NCBI RefSeq assembly: GCF_000247695.1
Contig: NW_004624732.1
Coordinates: forward strand, 19,181,713 to 19,245,712
DNA length: 64,000 nt
Source: Heterocephalus glaber
Lineage: Eukaryota > Chordata > Mammalia > Rodentia > Bathyergidae
Direction of reading: 5' to 3'
Part shown: piece by piece, positions 24,001-33,709 of the stretch
Layout: each line of letters opens with the position of its first letter
How positions within the stretch are numbered: position 1 is the first letter of the stretch
The notes under the pieces: generated by a model
Told to the model about the DNA's origin: nothing
The model's input: only the letters and a program-made list of their open reading frames with translations
The model's database searches: none
Program-made: the position numbers and the translations under genes

Positions 24001-24802
24001 GCAGAAAGTGTCTAATTTCCTTAATTTCCTCTGTGACCCATTGGTTATACAGGAGGGTCTTATTCAGTTTCCATGTGTTTGTTGAGGCTTTTTAGTTTCT
24101 TATGTTTCTGATCTCAAATTTTATTGCACTATGGTCTGTTAATATACAGAGGATAACTTCAATTCTTTTACATTTACTTAGACATGTCCTGTGAGCTAGC
24201 ATGTGGTCTATTTTGGTGAATGAGCTGTGTCCAGCCAAAAAGAATTTTTACTCTGATTTTGTGGGGTGGAACACTCTGTAAACATCTATTAAGTTCATTT
24301 ATTCAGTAGCTTGGATCAGTTCTAGAATCTCATTGTTAATTTTTTGTCTAGATGATCTTTCTATTTGTGGTAGTGAGTCCTCCATTACAATTGTATTAGT
24401 GCTTATTTGGTTTTTCATGTCCATTAATATTTGTTTTGTATAGTTGGGGGATTTCATATTTGGTGTATATATATTTATGATTGTCATCTCTTCCTCTTGG
24501 ATTGTTCCCTTCACAAGGATGTAGTGACCATCTTTGTCTCTCTTAATTAGTTTTGGTTTGAAATCTACTTTGTCTGCAAGTAAGATTGCTACGTCTGCTT
24601 TTTGCTGGGTTCCTTTTCCCTGAAGAACTGCTTTCCATCCTTTTACTTTCAGTCGATGAATTTCTTTTTGAGTTAAGTGTGTTTCTTGTATACAGCATAT
24701 TGCTTGATTTTGCTTCTTATACCATTCTGCCTGTCTATTTCCTTTGATTGATGAATGGAAGCCACTAACATTGATGGTTTTAGTTGATAAATATTGAGTC
24801 AT
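21009..24802 (-). pseudogene. L1-C ORF2 remnant
   Basis: The ATG at 24802 starts an open 167-codon endonuclease piece (MTQYLSTKTINVSGFHSS; CCIQETHLTQKEIH; IINIYTPN), but the GDFN motif has decayed to MEDS near 24380, so a metal-binding residue is missing. The frame then breaks. The reverse transcriptase piece 22720-23223 has [19 protein letters not shown] and RQGCPLSP; a single-base loss near 22748 shifts the frame just before the catalytic box, which underneath still reads FDDD. The C-terminal part (21942-22535 and 21170-21548) includes the knuckle [13 protein letters not shown]. The stop is at 21009-21011. Non-functional. Confidence 0.9.
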
Positions 24803-24869
24803 CCTTATTATGATGTTTTCCTTTGTTGGCTCTTCTATTTCTTATCTTTCCCCCTTTCCTTTTAGCTTC

Positions 24870-25973
24870 TTCCCTTCCCTGGTAAGAAACTTCCCTCCAT
24901 TGGGCCTCATGGAGTTGTGACCTTCATTGTTTTTCTCTAGGACATTGGAGTGCTGGTTTGGTGTTCATGAAATTTCTCAGGTGTTCGTTGTCATGGAAGT
25001 ATCTAATTTCCCCATCAATTTTGAAAAATAATTTTGCAGGATACAGCAGTCTAGGTTGGAAGTTATTTTCTTTTATGGCTTGAAATAGTTCACTCCAGGC
25101 TCTCCTTGATTTGAGGGTTTGTGTTGAAAAGTCTACTGTGATTCTGATGGGCTTTGCTTTATATGTGATTTGTTTCTTTTCTGTAACTGCTTGTACTATT
25201 TTGTTCTTTTGTTGGGTTTCTACAATCTTGACTATTATATGACTAGATATAGATTTTTTTTTTATCATGGCTATCTGGAGTCCTATATACCTCACTTATC
25301 TGTATGTCAAGTTCTTTTCACCTGCTTCTGAAGTTTTCTACTATTACTTCTGTGAACAGTTTTTAATATCATTTGTACTTTCTCTTCCTTTTTTGTGGAC
25401 ATCTATCAGTCTTATGTTATTCTTCTTTGCATTATCTAGCAGCTGCTGGATTGATTTCTCATGGTCCCTTAATATTTTTAAGAAATCTCTGTTTTCATGG
25501 TCCTTAACTGAAATCCTGTCTTCTATATCTGATATTCTATCTTCAGATTTCCTTAATCTGCTATGCATACTTTCAGTGGAGATTTTAATCTCCTGAATAT
25601 CTGTTTGAATCTGTTTCATGGATTCCATTTCTTTCTTATGTTGGGCAATCATGGTTTCCATTTATTTCTTATGCTGGGCATTCATGGCTTCTAGCATGTT
25701 TCTGAGCTCATCTTTTTTTTTATCTGTTTCTGTTCTAGAGCCTCTAATCATCTCTTTTACTCTGCTCACCATCTCTGTAGTTATCTGGGAGATTATTTGT
25801 GCTTTGAATTTTTCTAGAGCCTCACTCATCTGTTTTGTTACTTCCTGTGCTATCAGTTCAGGGTGGCCAGGTGGCTGATTATCAGACTTTTCCAACTTTT
25901 TCCCTAACACCCCAGAATTTACCCTTGGTTGGGTGGAAGTCTGAGTTTGTGCCTTGCTTAAATGTCTTCTCAG
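24870..25973 (-). pseudogene. L1-C ORF1 remnant with lost start codon
   Basis: The reading starts where L1-A and L1-E have ATG (MRR): here the codon at 25971-25973 is CTG. Coiled-coil pieces follow (LEAMNAQHKK, stop, METMIAQHKKEMESM; SEDRISDIEDRI), then the RRM-like part (SHIIVKIVETQQ) and C-terminal domain (DFSTQTLKSRRAWSELF; KIDGEIRYFHDNEHLRNF). A stop splits the coiled coil near 25662 and a frameshift separates the RRM-like part near 25310. The RNA-binding domain from 25295 to 24924 is the longest intact piece. Confidence 0.88.
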
Positions 25974-27281
25974 TTTTGTTTTTGGTACTGTCCTTGGTTT
26001 AATTCCTGGGTTGACAGTTTGAAATTGCTTATTGTAAGTATCTTTGTTGCTTGTAATTAGAACCCTTATGAAATGATTGCTTCTCAGAAGTGTCTTCTAG
26101 ATATAGCTGGTCCTTAGGTTTTGAGTCTCTAATGACTCTGAGGCTGTCTCATTTTCATTATACCAGGAAGGACCACTGACTAGATCAAAAACACCTTAGC
26201 CCAAGTGATGCAATCAGCAACACCATAGCATCAAGTACATCTTAGTAAATGACAATTTGTGAAAGTTATTAATCTATCACCTTTAACTGTGTGAGTTAAA
26301 TCAAAATCAAGGACCAACCCAGCATATGTTTATAGTGAATAAATTCTTCAATATAACAATTTTACCCTTTGGGATGGGGATTTAGAAGGTATTGAGGAGG
26401 GAGGGATAGATAGGTGGAAGGATAGGGGAAGGTTAGCAGTGAGGCCAGAGGACACAGGTGAGAGAAGGAAAAAGAGAATAAAAGGAAAATGAAGAAGAAA
26501 TCTGAATTAGAGTCAGAACAGGAACAAAAAGGGAGAGGAAGAACAATGTGGGATGGCAAGAGAGTGAATGTGAGAGAGAGAAAGGAAGGAGAAAAGAAAG
26601 AAAAAAGGAAGAGAAAAATAAATATTTGAAAAGATAAAAAAAATTAAAAGTAAGAGCAAAAGTACCCAATAATAATTATTTTGGAAATAAAAATTAAAAA
26701 TGAAAGTGAAGGGCCTCCTTCAGGGTATGTCTCTGCTGTCACAATAGACAATGTGGGCACCAGTATGCAGATATGCCAGTAAGTCTCAGCAAGCCAGTCA
26801 CAGATCCATGGGATTCCAGCAGATTTCTGGTGGCAAGTCCAAAGTTGAGCTCCTCATCTTCCTGTAGGGTTGAACTCTGCAAGGTTGTACTGCAGGTTCC
26901 AGCTGCCCTTTCCCTGAAGATAGTCCAGTTCTGATGGGAGGTGATGATCCCTCCAACTTAACCAGTACGGTGGTCTGGTGTCCCCTGTGTCTTTGTAGTG
27001 TAGATCCAGGTAGCGGTACAGCCAAGAGGCTGGAGGTCCGGGGGGGGGGGCGGTCCTGGAGGCACCCACACGGATCACCCCTGTGGGTGTGGCTAGTGGC
27101 AAGGGGTCCTAACCTTCTGGCTGGTCCCTGCCAGTGTGCTTGGCATGGGAATGGATGTGGTGGGACTCCCGGCAACCTGGGACCTCTCTCTGATTGTTGA
27201 TTTAGATATCCAAAGTGCGAGTTCCTGTTCTCAGAGCCACCAGTTCAGGCTACAGGGCCGGCTGTGCTTAGGGAGGAGAGC
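25974..27281 (-). promoter_or_regulatory. L1-C 5'UTR
   Basis: This 1.3-kb leader extends to the exact 5' end of the element, fixed by the TSD at 27282. It shares ordered blocks with the L1-A leader. It has an A/G-rich central block (26395-26710) and a GC-rich outer 500 bp with G11 at 27041-27051. In mammalian L1s this region carries the internal promoter. It shows no resemblance to the leader of L1-E. Confidence 0.8.
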
Positions 27282-27294
27282 AGTATTCCATTTT
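27282..27294 (+). repeat. Right target-site duplication of L1-C
   Basis: AGTATTCCATTTT, identical to 20703-20715. Confidence 0.92.
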
Positions 27295-27425
27295 ATAAAA
27301 AAAAAAAAATCCAAGATCATCTTTATCCAATCATGGATTGATGGACATTTGGGCTGTTTCCGAGATTTAGCTATTACACAGTGTGCTTCTATAAACATGG
27401 GGGTGCATATATCACTGTGGTATGA
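27282..27425 (-). mobile_element. L1-D, middle piece (inverted arm, part 2)
   Basis: Starts with the second copy of the 13-bp TSD and continues the antisense L1 ORF2 end (CATGGATTGATGGACATTTG; GGGCTGTTTCCGAGATTTAG; ATATATCACTGTGGTATGA). Joined to 20538-20715 it makes one continuous antisense segment. Confidence 0.88.
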
Positions 27426-27660
27426 AAGGCAGACTGCAGGGGGGAGGCAGGGGAAAAGGAAGAAGGAAATGAAAATGAAAGAAAAAAATGAAAACAAAAT
27501 TTATGTAAATAGGGAGAAGTGAACTGGTTCCAGAGGGCATAGGAGAATGGGAAAAAAATAAGAACCAAGGTATATCATGTACAGTTAAAAATTCTCAATG
27601 ATGAATGTGATCATAATGTATACCTAAAATCTACCAATAAACTCAATAAATAAATTTAAA
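27426..27660 (+). mobile_element. L1-D, right piece (sense 3'UTR)
   Basis: Sense L1 3'UTR: a polypurine stretch (GGGGAGGCAGGGGAAAAGG), GTAAATAGGGAGAAG, AAAATAAGAACCAAGG, TATACCTAAAATCTACCAAT and an AATAAA-rich tail. In L1 coordinates it starts within roughly 60 bp of the outer left end at 20538, so L1-D is itself a twin-primed insertion about 560 bp long. Confidence 0.85.
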
Positions 27661-27675
27661 ATAATTTAAAAACCA

Positions 27676-27760
27676 GGGCCAGGGGTTTAGCTCAGTGGCA
27701 CTGTGCCTGCCTGATAAGTTCGAAGTCCTGAGTTTAATCCCTGGTACCAAAAAAGAAAAA
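27676..27760 (+). mobile_element. ID-type SINE, plus strand
   Basis: GGGGTTTAGCTCAGTGGCAC (A box) and TGAGTTTAATCCCTGGTACC (B box) precede an A-rich tail. Flanks 27663-27675 (AATTTAAAAACCA) and 27761-27772 (AATTAAAAACCA) form a short TSD with one length difference. It landed in the A-rich tail of L1-D. Confidence 0.87.
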
Positions 27761-27772
27761 AATTAAAAACCA

Positions 27773-28909
27773 TAATTGGTTCCAAATGGATTTGAGTTTA
27801 ACCCATGGGTCCTCGTAAACGTGAACAAGGTATTTAATACCATAAAAGCTTGTTTTCCCAGGAAAGTAATACAACAATATCATTAAACCATCATGAAAAT
27901 TAAATTAAGTAGGCAAAACACTTATTGCAATGCTGAGCTCATAATACTATATGCTAGAATTAATTGTTGTGGTTTTTTGCTATTGTTTAAAAGAAAGATG
28001 AAGTTCATTATCTAGCTACTTCACCTGCTGACTATAGGGTATAGGGTAATACTATTTCAATATCATTCTTAGATTCAATTATTGAGAGATATTCAATAAT
28101 TCTGTGTTTTTTCCTTTTCTCAGAAAATAATCCTGAACAATATATCTAATGTGCTAAACAAATGGAGAACAAGCCAACGTTCAAGAAGAAGTTTTCTGTC
28201 TGAGTGGTTATTGTTATTGTTCACAAATTTGTTGGCAATGTTGACTTTATTATTTTCACAGGCAGACACAGTCTCATGGATATAGCATCTCCATACATAT
28301 TATTTTTTCTGATAATAAACCAAGTTGCACCTTTTTCCCCTGCTAGTTTAATTGACATGCCAATCACCACAACACAACACTTCCTGCAATCCATTTGTCT
28401 TCTGGCTATTTCACAAGTTCACTTGCTATATGATGACCATCAGCATGTCTGAGCCAAGTGTTGTTTTGTTAAATCCTGGTTAATTTAGCTAAAATTCCAA
28501 ATCTATGCCAGACTACACTGAGAAATTGCACTTTCCTAATGCAGAAAACATAATGACATAAAAAAGTTATCACTATACTGATGTAAAAAGTGCTTACAAA
28601 CTTAAAATTTCTCAGAGTAGTAGCATGGCTTAGAAAAGTTGGGAGACAGAAAGACAATAGCCTTCATTCCTCTCTTGCTTTGGAACCCTTGCCAAATCAA
28701 TGAATATTACTATGTGGGTCAGTGTATTTAAAACCAAAACATATTTCTTATTTTATTCATTTACCAACTATTTATCCACTACATGTGACTTGTTATACTG
28801 GCATCATCATGAGTAGGACAGGAAGGAGTAGTGGGAAGTATCTACTCCCTCCAAGCAATGCAGTCACATTAGACTCCATTAAGATCACCAGGACTCTCAG
28901 TATCATGCT
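27773..28909. other. Unassigned DNA
   Basis: I see no gene or named repeat on either strand. Confidence 0.5.
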
Positions 28910-29137
28910 GAGGAGTGGGCATGTGGCTCAGCAGTGGTGATGGCAGTTGGCTAATCTCTGCCAGGATCTTGGTTCCATGCCTAGCACTACAATCATAAAG
29001 AGCCAGGCATGATTGTGTACGCTTGTAATATCAGGACTCAGGAGGCTGAGGCAGGAAGATCATTGTGAGCTCAAGGCCAGCCTGAACCACATAAGAAGAC
29101 CCTTTATCAAAAAAAGTGAAAAAATTAAAAAAAATAT
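28910..29137 (+). mobile_element. Dimeric SINE: ID-like left, B1-like right
   Basis: The left monomer (28910-28995) is tRNA-like (GGGCATGTGGCTCAGCAGTG; CTTGGTTCCATGCCTAGCAC). The right monomer (29000-29108) is B1-like (GCCAGGCATGATTGTGTACG; CAGGAGGCTGAGGCAGGAAG; AAGGCCAGCCTGAACCACAT). A single A-rich tail follows. No A-rich tail separates the two halves, which favours a true dimer over two inserts. Rodent tRNA-7SL dimer families are known; I cannot name this one exactly. Confidence 0.75.
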
Positions 29138-29280
29138 ACAACCCCTGCAAAAGAAGGCTCACAGCCCCACAGTTTCAGATTAAGTTCTGTCCTGGAGCTA
29201 GAGATTTGCATTTCTAAGAATTTCCCTAAGTGAGGGTCTGCTGTTCTGGGAACAGCACACTTAGTAAAACTTCCCTGGAA

Positions 29281-29405
29281 CGGGACATGGGTTTTGCTCA
29301 GTGATTCTGCCACCCGCCCTACATGCCCAATGATCCAAGTTTGATCCCCGGTACCAAAACACCCCCCAAAACCCAAAAAAACAGAAAAAAAAAAACAAAC
29401 AAAAA
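29281..29405 (+). mobile_element. ID-type SINE, diverged, plus strand
   Basis: GGGTTTTGCTCAGTGATTCT and CAAGTTTGATCCCCGGTACC are the two Pol III box regions. An A/C-rich tail extends to about 29405. No clear TSD. Confidence 0.75.
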
Positions 29406-29989
29406 CTACCATGGAATAATCATCACTGACTTTAGCCAGCCAGAAAGGAAAGACTCTTTGAAGAGCTGGAGAGCTATGCAGGACATTTTTCTTCTTTATC
29501 ACTTTTTTTTTTCCTTCTCCATGTGCTCTATATACCGGGAGGCGACCCTGCATCAAGGGGCTCCCTTGACCTTAGAATTCCAGTTCTGCCACAACATGAA
29601 ACTGGATCAAGTATGAGGAAGTTTGCATAGTAGGAACCATAGGGAAAAGCCCTAGAGGCAGTGATAAGATTGATTTATATGTTTATTAAATAACATATTT
29701 TTAATAATAACCTGGGATATTATGAATACTTCCTGGGGAAATAGCTTACTTTCCTTCCTTTTATCATGTGGGTATTTGCTCAGAAATTAGAGCCCAACAA
29801 AGAAGTAAAATATTCATCTTTACATCTTCATTGCAATAACAGGAAAGAACTACTATAAAAACATTATACAAGCAGACATACACACACACATATTAAGTGG
29901 TAAAGGATATAAGGTAACAAAGCCGCATGTTATCAAATTTGCATGTTTAGAACATGTTGAAGCTTATAAAATGCTTTTTCATAAATTGA
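29406..29989. other. Unassigned DNA
   Basis: No gene or named repeat is seen. A 143-codon minus-strand frame at 29125-29556 crosses the ID tail and is a chance frame. Confidence 0.5.
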
Positions 29990-30150
29990 TTCATTTCTTC
30001 CTCTCAACAACCCTGTGAGACAAGCATTTTCATATTTAATTTTCTGCTGAAGAGCAATATGAAATTTAGGCTAATTAAATAGCCCAACGTTGCAAAGTTA
30101 GTAAAGTATGTCATTAGAATCAAGATTTAAAATTCAAACATCTATTTTTA
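29990..30150 (+). mobile_element. MIR SINE
   Basis: CCTCTCAACAACCCTGTGAG starts a MIR-like series, followed by TAAATAGCCCAACGTTGCAA and AGTTAGTAAAGTATG in the positions of the AAG-GTCACACAGCTAGTAAG block. The match to the MIR middle and 3' part is good for such an old family. Confidence 0.72.
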
Positions 30151-31133
30151 TACCACAAGTGATTTCTCCCTATTCACTCAGCTCTGAGGCAAAAACTTGA
30201 AATGATGAAAGAGGTAGAAGTGGGTTTGAAGAAGCTTCCTCCTCATCTCCAGATATCTTCCAACTCTAGGGTTGGGATTTTGACATGATCTGATCAGTGA
30301 AATCATCTACCAATATTTTACTGTTTTGATAATCAGAGCAACTTTCCTTCTGCATTTTAACTAGGTCCCTGGAGTCATTTTCTTCTCATTTTCTTAATAT
30401 GCATATACATTTCTCTGGGTTAGTTCTTAGTCTTCATTAAGATAGAGAGACTTCACATAAACACATATCCACCTTGGGTGATCTCACCTACTCCAGTGAT
30501 TTTAACTACCACCTATGAGATGGTAACTCTCTAATTTACTCCTGAGATCATAACTGCAACATTTGTTCAGTGACAGTGTCTCTTATGAAGTATCTCATGA
30601 CACTGAGGCCCTTGTGGCTGAGGTGAGTATCTGATGTCTCAGTCCCAGGCACCCTTCCATATGTCTACTGTAACACATGCAGTACCTGCTACTACCCTCC
30701 CGTCCTTCCCTCTTCATCACAATGACTTCATTCTGTAATCTAAAACTTTGGGATGCATCTTTTCTTCATCATTTGGTCAAATCAATCACTGCTCTCTATT
30801 AATGATTATAGCTGCTATTTTTAAAATTCCCTTTCTTTCACTTATTCACATTATCACCACCTAAATTTAGCCCATCATAAACTCCTATTTCACATTACAT
30901 CCTTCTAATTTTCATTATCCCAGAATTTGCATCATCCAACTATCCATTTTCTATGCCATAACTAGAGTGATCTGCTTATAACTAGAGTGATAAATTATAC
31001 TCCCTTGTCCTCACCTCCAAGTAGAGTTACCCCCACTGAGGAATACACCAAGGGCAGATCATGACATTTTTTTCTCTGGCTCTTTAGGTATGACATACTG
31101 TTCTCTTTACATCTTAAATCCTTTTGTGATTGC
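30151..31133. other. Unassigned DNA, possible old LINE-2
   Basis: No gene is seen. The pyrimidine-rich 30640-31090 part has an L2-like feel (many CTTCATCAC, TCCTTCTAATTTT blocks) but I cannot support the call. Confidence 0.35.
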
Positions 31134-31290
31134 TGATATTATTATTAATTATTATTATTATTATTATTACTTGAGTGTTCTGAAAGAGGGTCTAGCTATG
31201 TATATGTAGCTCAGGTTGCCTGGAACTTGTGATCCTCCTGCCTCAGCCTCTCCAGTGCTGGGATTACAGATGTGCGCTGCCACGGCAGGC
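31134..31290 (-). mobile_element. B1-like SINE, minus strand, with (ATT)n tail
   Basis: CCTCCTGCCTCAGCCTCTCC and GTGCTGGGATTACAGATGTG give the antisense B1 core. The (ATT)n run at 31134-31170 most likely grew from its A-rich tail. No TSD was found. Confidence 0.85.
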
Positions 31291-31382
31291 TTCCAACTCT
31301 TTAGAATATTGGCTACATGACACATCTTCTGATCTCATCAGTTGAGGGGCTCTGTTTCTTTCTCAGATGCTTTAATGTTTTG

Positions 31383-31556
31383 CTCCCTACTTTAATTTTT
31401 TTTTTTTGAGACAGAGTTTTATTGTGTTACCCAGGGTGGCCTTGAACTCACTATGTAGCCAAGACTGGCCTCGAACTGGCAGTGATCCTATTGTCTCAGT
31501 CTCCAGAATGGTGGGATTACAGATGAGTGGCACCATGCCTGACTCTCCACTTTGAT
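31383..31556 (-). mobile_element. B1-like SINE, minus strand
   Basis: Antisense core: GAGACAGAGTTTTATTGTGT, GGCCTTGAACTCACTATGTA and GTGGGATTACAGATGAG. A T12 tail starts it. Flanks 31383-31396 (CTCCCTACTTTAAT) and 31543-31556 (CTCTCCACTTTGAT) look like an aged TSD (11 of 14 identical). Confidence 0.85.
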
Positions 31557-31683
31557 TCTATGCCTGGATGTCCATCATACCAATTCAATTCTAACCAACT
31601 TGGAAGAAAGGATTACATTTTATACATCACTGAAACCCTCAAAACTAACATGTCTGACAGATAGATGCCATTAATTCAATATT

Positions 31684-31797
31684 AAGAATGAAATGGTTGG
31701 GGTGGGGATTTAGCTCAGTAGTGTCACCACTTGTCTTGCAAGTGCAAGGTCTTGAGTTTGATCTGTGGTAAAAAAAAAAAAAAGAATGAAATAGTTG
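31684..31797 (+). mobile_element. ID-type SINE with 16-bp TSD, plus strand
   Basis: Insert 31700-31781: GGGGATTTAGCTCAGTAGTG and TTGAGTTTGATCTGTGGTA plus an A14 tail. AAGAATGAAATGGTTG (31684-31699) and AAGAATGAAATAGTTG (31782-31797) flank it with one mismatch. Confidence 0.92.
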
Positions 31798-31862
31798 ATG
31801 AATGAATGGAAGAGCGTGAGTAGAAAACACGGTGTTCACCATGGGATCAAAGTCTACTGAGT

Positions 31863-31875
31863 AAAGTTACCAGAG
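31863..31875 (+). repeat. Left target-site duplication of L1-E
   Basis: AAAGTTACCAGAG pairs with AAAGTTATCAGAG at 37845-37857 (12 of 13 identical). Confidence 0.88.
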
Positions 31876-32621
31876 CTCTTGGGCCACCTTACCACTGACC
31901 CTGGGCACTGAGGAGCACAGCCCCCCACCCCAACACTGAGGAGGTGAGCTGTGGGGGCCAGCAGCACACTCACCCACACCCCTACAGCTGTGATGAGTCA
32001 TTATCTGGATCCACACAGCAGAGTTGCAGGGGTCATACAGGACATTGTTCTGAGCTCCAGAAGATAGAGTAGAAGTGAACAACAGAAAGAGGACCTCTCT
32101 GAGGCTCCTTTATAAAACTTGAAGCTCACTGCAAAAGCGAAGAGAATCCCTGCAATAAAGGCACACCAGACCACCTTAGTTGGGGGAGCAGTGGTGCACA
32201 CAAGAGCAGCATGGCTGCAAGCAGATCCTGGCTGGAAAAGAGCTACTTGAGTGCACAAGCAACAGCCAGAGGTTTACCCCAATACCATTGGCAAGTGCAC
32301 AAGACTCTAGCCAGAAGATTGCTCACATAAGAGGAACTGGGGTGCACAGCCCCCAGCCAAAGGCCCTCCCAGAGAACAGGTACATAGGGGCCCCAGCCAG
32401 AGGCACACCTAGATACAATCCCAAGTGTACACAGGCCCCAACTAGAAGCCCACACAGACAACAGGTAAGTTCAGGGACCCAGAAGGATACCATTTTGAAC
32501 CCAGTAATTAGTGTACTGGTGAGCAGCAGAGAAAAGGTTGCTTGGTGGCTTGCTGAGAATTGAAGACCACTGTGTAAGTAAAAAGTTGCCTCAACAAAGG
32601 CACAGTACTGCACATGTTGGA
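31876..32621 (+). promoter_or_regulatory. L1-E 5'UTR with imperfect tandem units
   Basis: This short leader contains five or six related units beginning CCAGAGG/CCAGAAG at about 32266, 32311, 32357, 32397, 32442 and 32479; the completed units are 45, 46, 40, 45 and 37 bp long. Shared parts include GTGCACA/GTACACA and a CCCCAG end. Rodent and other L1 leaders often use repeated promoter monomers, so a promoter role is likely for the ancestor. No part matches the L1-A/L1-C leader by eye. Confidence 0.75.
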
Positions 32622-33673
32622 ATGAGAAGGGACGTAAACTATGTCTCAAAACCAGACTTCAGATCACCTAAGGCAACCCCAAAGGGAAATGAGATGGAAC
32701 AATTTGATACTCATCCACCTGGACTCCCTGATCTGCCAACAAAAGAGAATCTGGAAAAAATGAAATCAGAACTAGTTTCTCAGATAACAGCAGAGTTTGT
32801 GCCCATAGTGCAAGATATGATTAATAAATCTAGAACAAACACAGATAAAAAATAGAGTAGCTGAGGAACATGATGGAATCCCAACATAGGAAACAAATGA
32901 AATCCATAAAACAGATGCAAACATTTTTTCAGGAGATTAAAATAATTTCAGTGAAGGTTTACCCAGCAGAGTGAGCCAATGTGAGGACAGAATTTCAGAT
33001 ATAGAAGATAAGATTGCAATGAGTGACCAGGAAAAGAAAAATTTATTTAAAATAGTAAAGGACCACAAGAAATCAATACAGCACCTGCTAGATGATAAAA
33101 ACAATAACATCAGACTGATTGGAGTCAATGAAGAAACAGGAGAGAGTGCAAATGGTATAAAAAAACTGTTCACAGAAGTAATGGAAGAAAACTTCCCAAG
33201 CAGGGGAAAATAATTTGACATACAGATAAGTGAGCCATATAGGACTCCAACTAGCCTTGATAAAAACCAAAGCTACACATGGGTATATAATAGTTAAGAT
33301 TCCAGAAACTCAATGGAAGAACGAAGTTCTACAAGTAGTTAGAGAAAAGAAACAAATCACATACAAAGGAAAGCCCATCAGAATCAAAGCAGACTTCTCA
33401 ACACAAACCCTCAAGGCTAGAAGAGCTTGGAGTGATGTATTACAAGCCCTAACTGAAAATAGCCTTGAGCCCAGATTGATGTACCCTGCAAAACTATCTT
33501 TCAAAATTGATGGAGAAGTAAGATACTTTCATGACAAAGACCACCTTAGCAACTTCATGAATACCAAACCAGCACTCCAAAAAATTTTAAACAATGTCCT
33601 AGGAAAATACAATGAAGATCACAACCCCATGAAGTCCAGCAGAATGAATCCATCAGGTACAACAAGAAATTAA
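32622..33673 (+). pseudogene. L1-E ORF1 remnant
   Basis: ATG at 32622 (MRRDVNYVSKPDF) lines up with the MRR start of L1-A. A stop at 32853-32855 ends the first piece. The coiled coil resumes with SQCEDRISDIEDKIAM (32971 on), then NIRLIGVNEETGES and a stop near 33211. The RRM-like and C-terminal domain are open from 33230 to 33673 (YIIVKIPETQW; ADFSTQTLKARRAWSDVLQ; KIDGEVRYFHDKDHLSNF). Compared with L1-A and L1-C it has only one copy of the 14-residue coiled-coil unit. The protein would be an RNA-binding trimer if intact. Confidence 0.88.
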
Positions 33674-33709
33674 ATGCAAAAAAGGAGAATCCAACAAAAA
33701 GAAAAAGTC

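Larger units (their letters stand above)
20716..27281 (-). mobile_element. L1-C: full-length LINE-1, minus strand, defective
   Basis: At 6566 bp it is complete: 5'UTR 27281-25974, ORF1 about 25973-24870, ORF2 24802-21009 and 3'UTR 21008-20716. It sits inside L1-D between two copies of a 13-bp duplication. The A tail is almost absent (the plus strand starts CCTTAAATTCTTTTATTGG). Both frames carry several stops and frameshifts. Its 5'UTR, ORF1 and ORF2 are of the same lineage as L1-A and unlike L1-E in the leader. Confidence 0.95.

Noticed and set aside
32266..32480. Tandem units considered as a CRISPR array or satellite
   Set aside because: Units are contiguous, diverged and lie exactly in an L1 leader with a TSD-defined start.
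32180..32563. 127-codon frame in the L1-E leader
   Set aside because: It runs through the imperfect tandem units; its apparent repeats come from DNA units, not from a protein.
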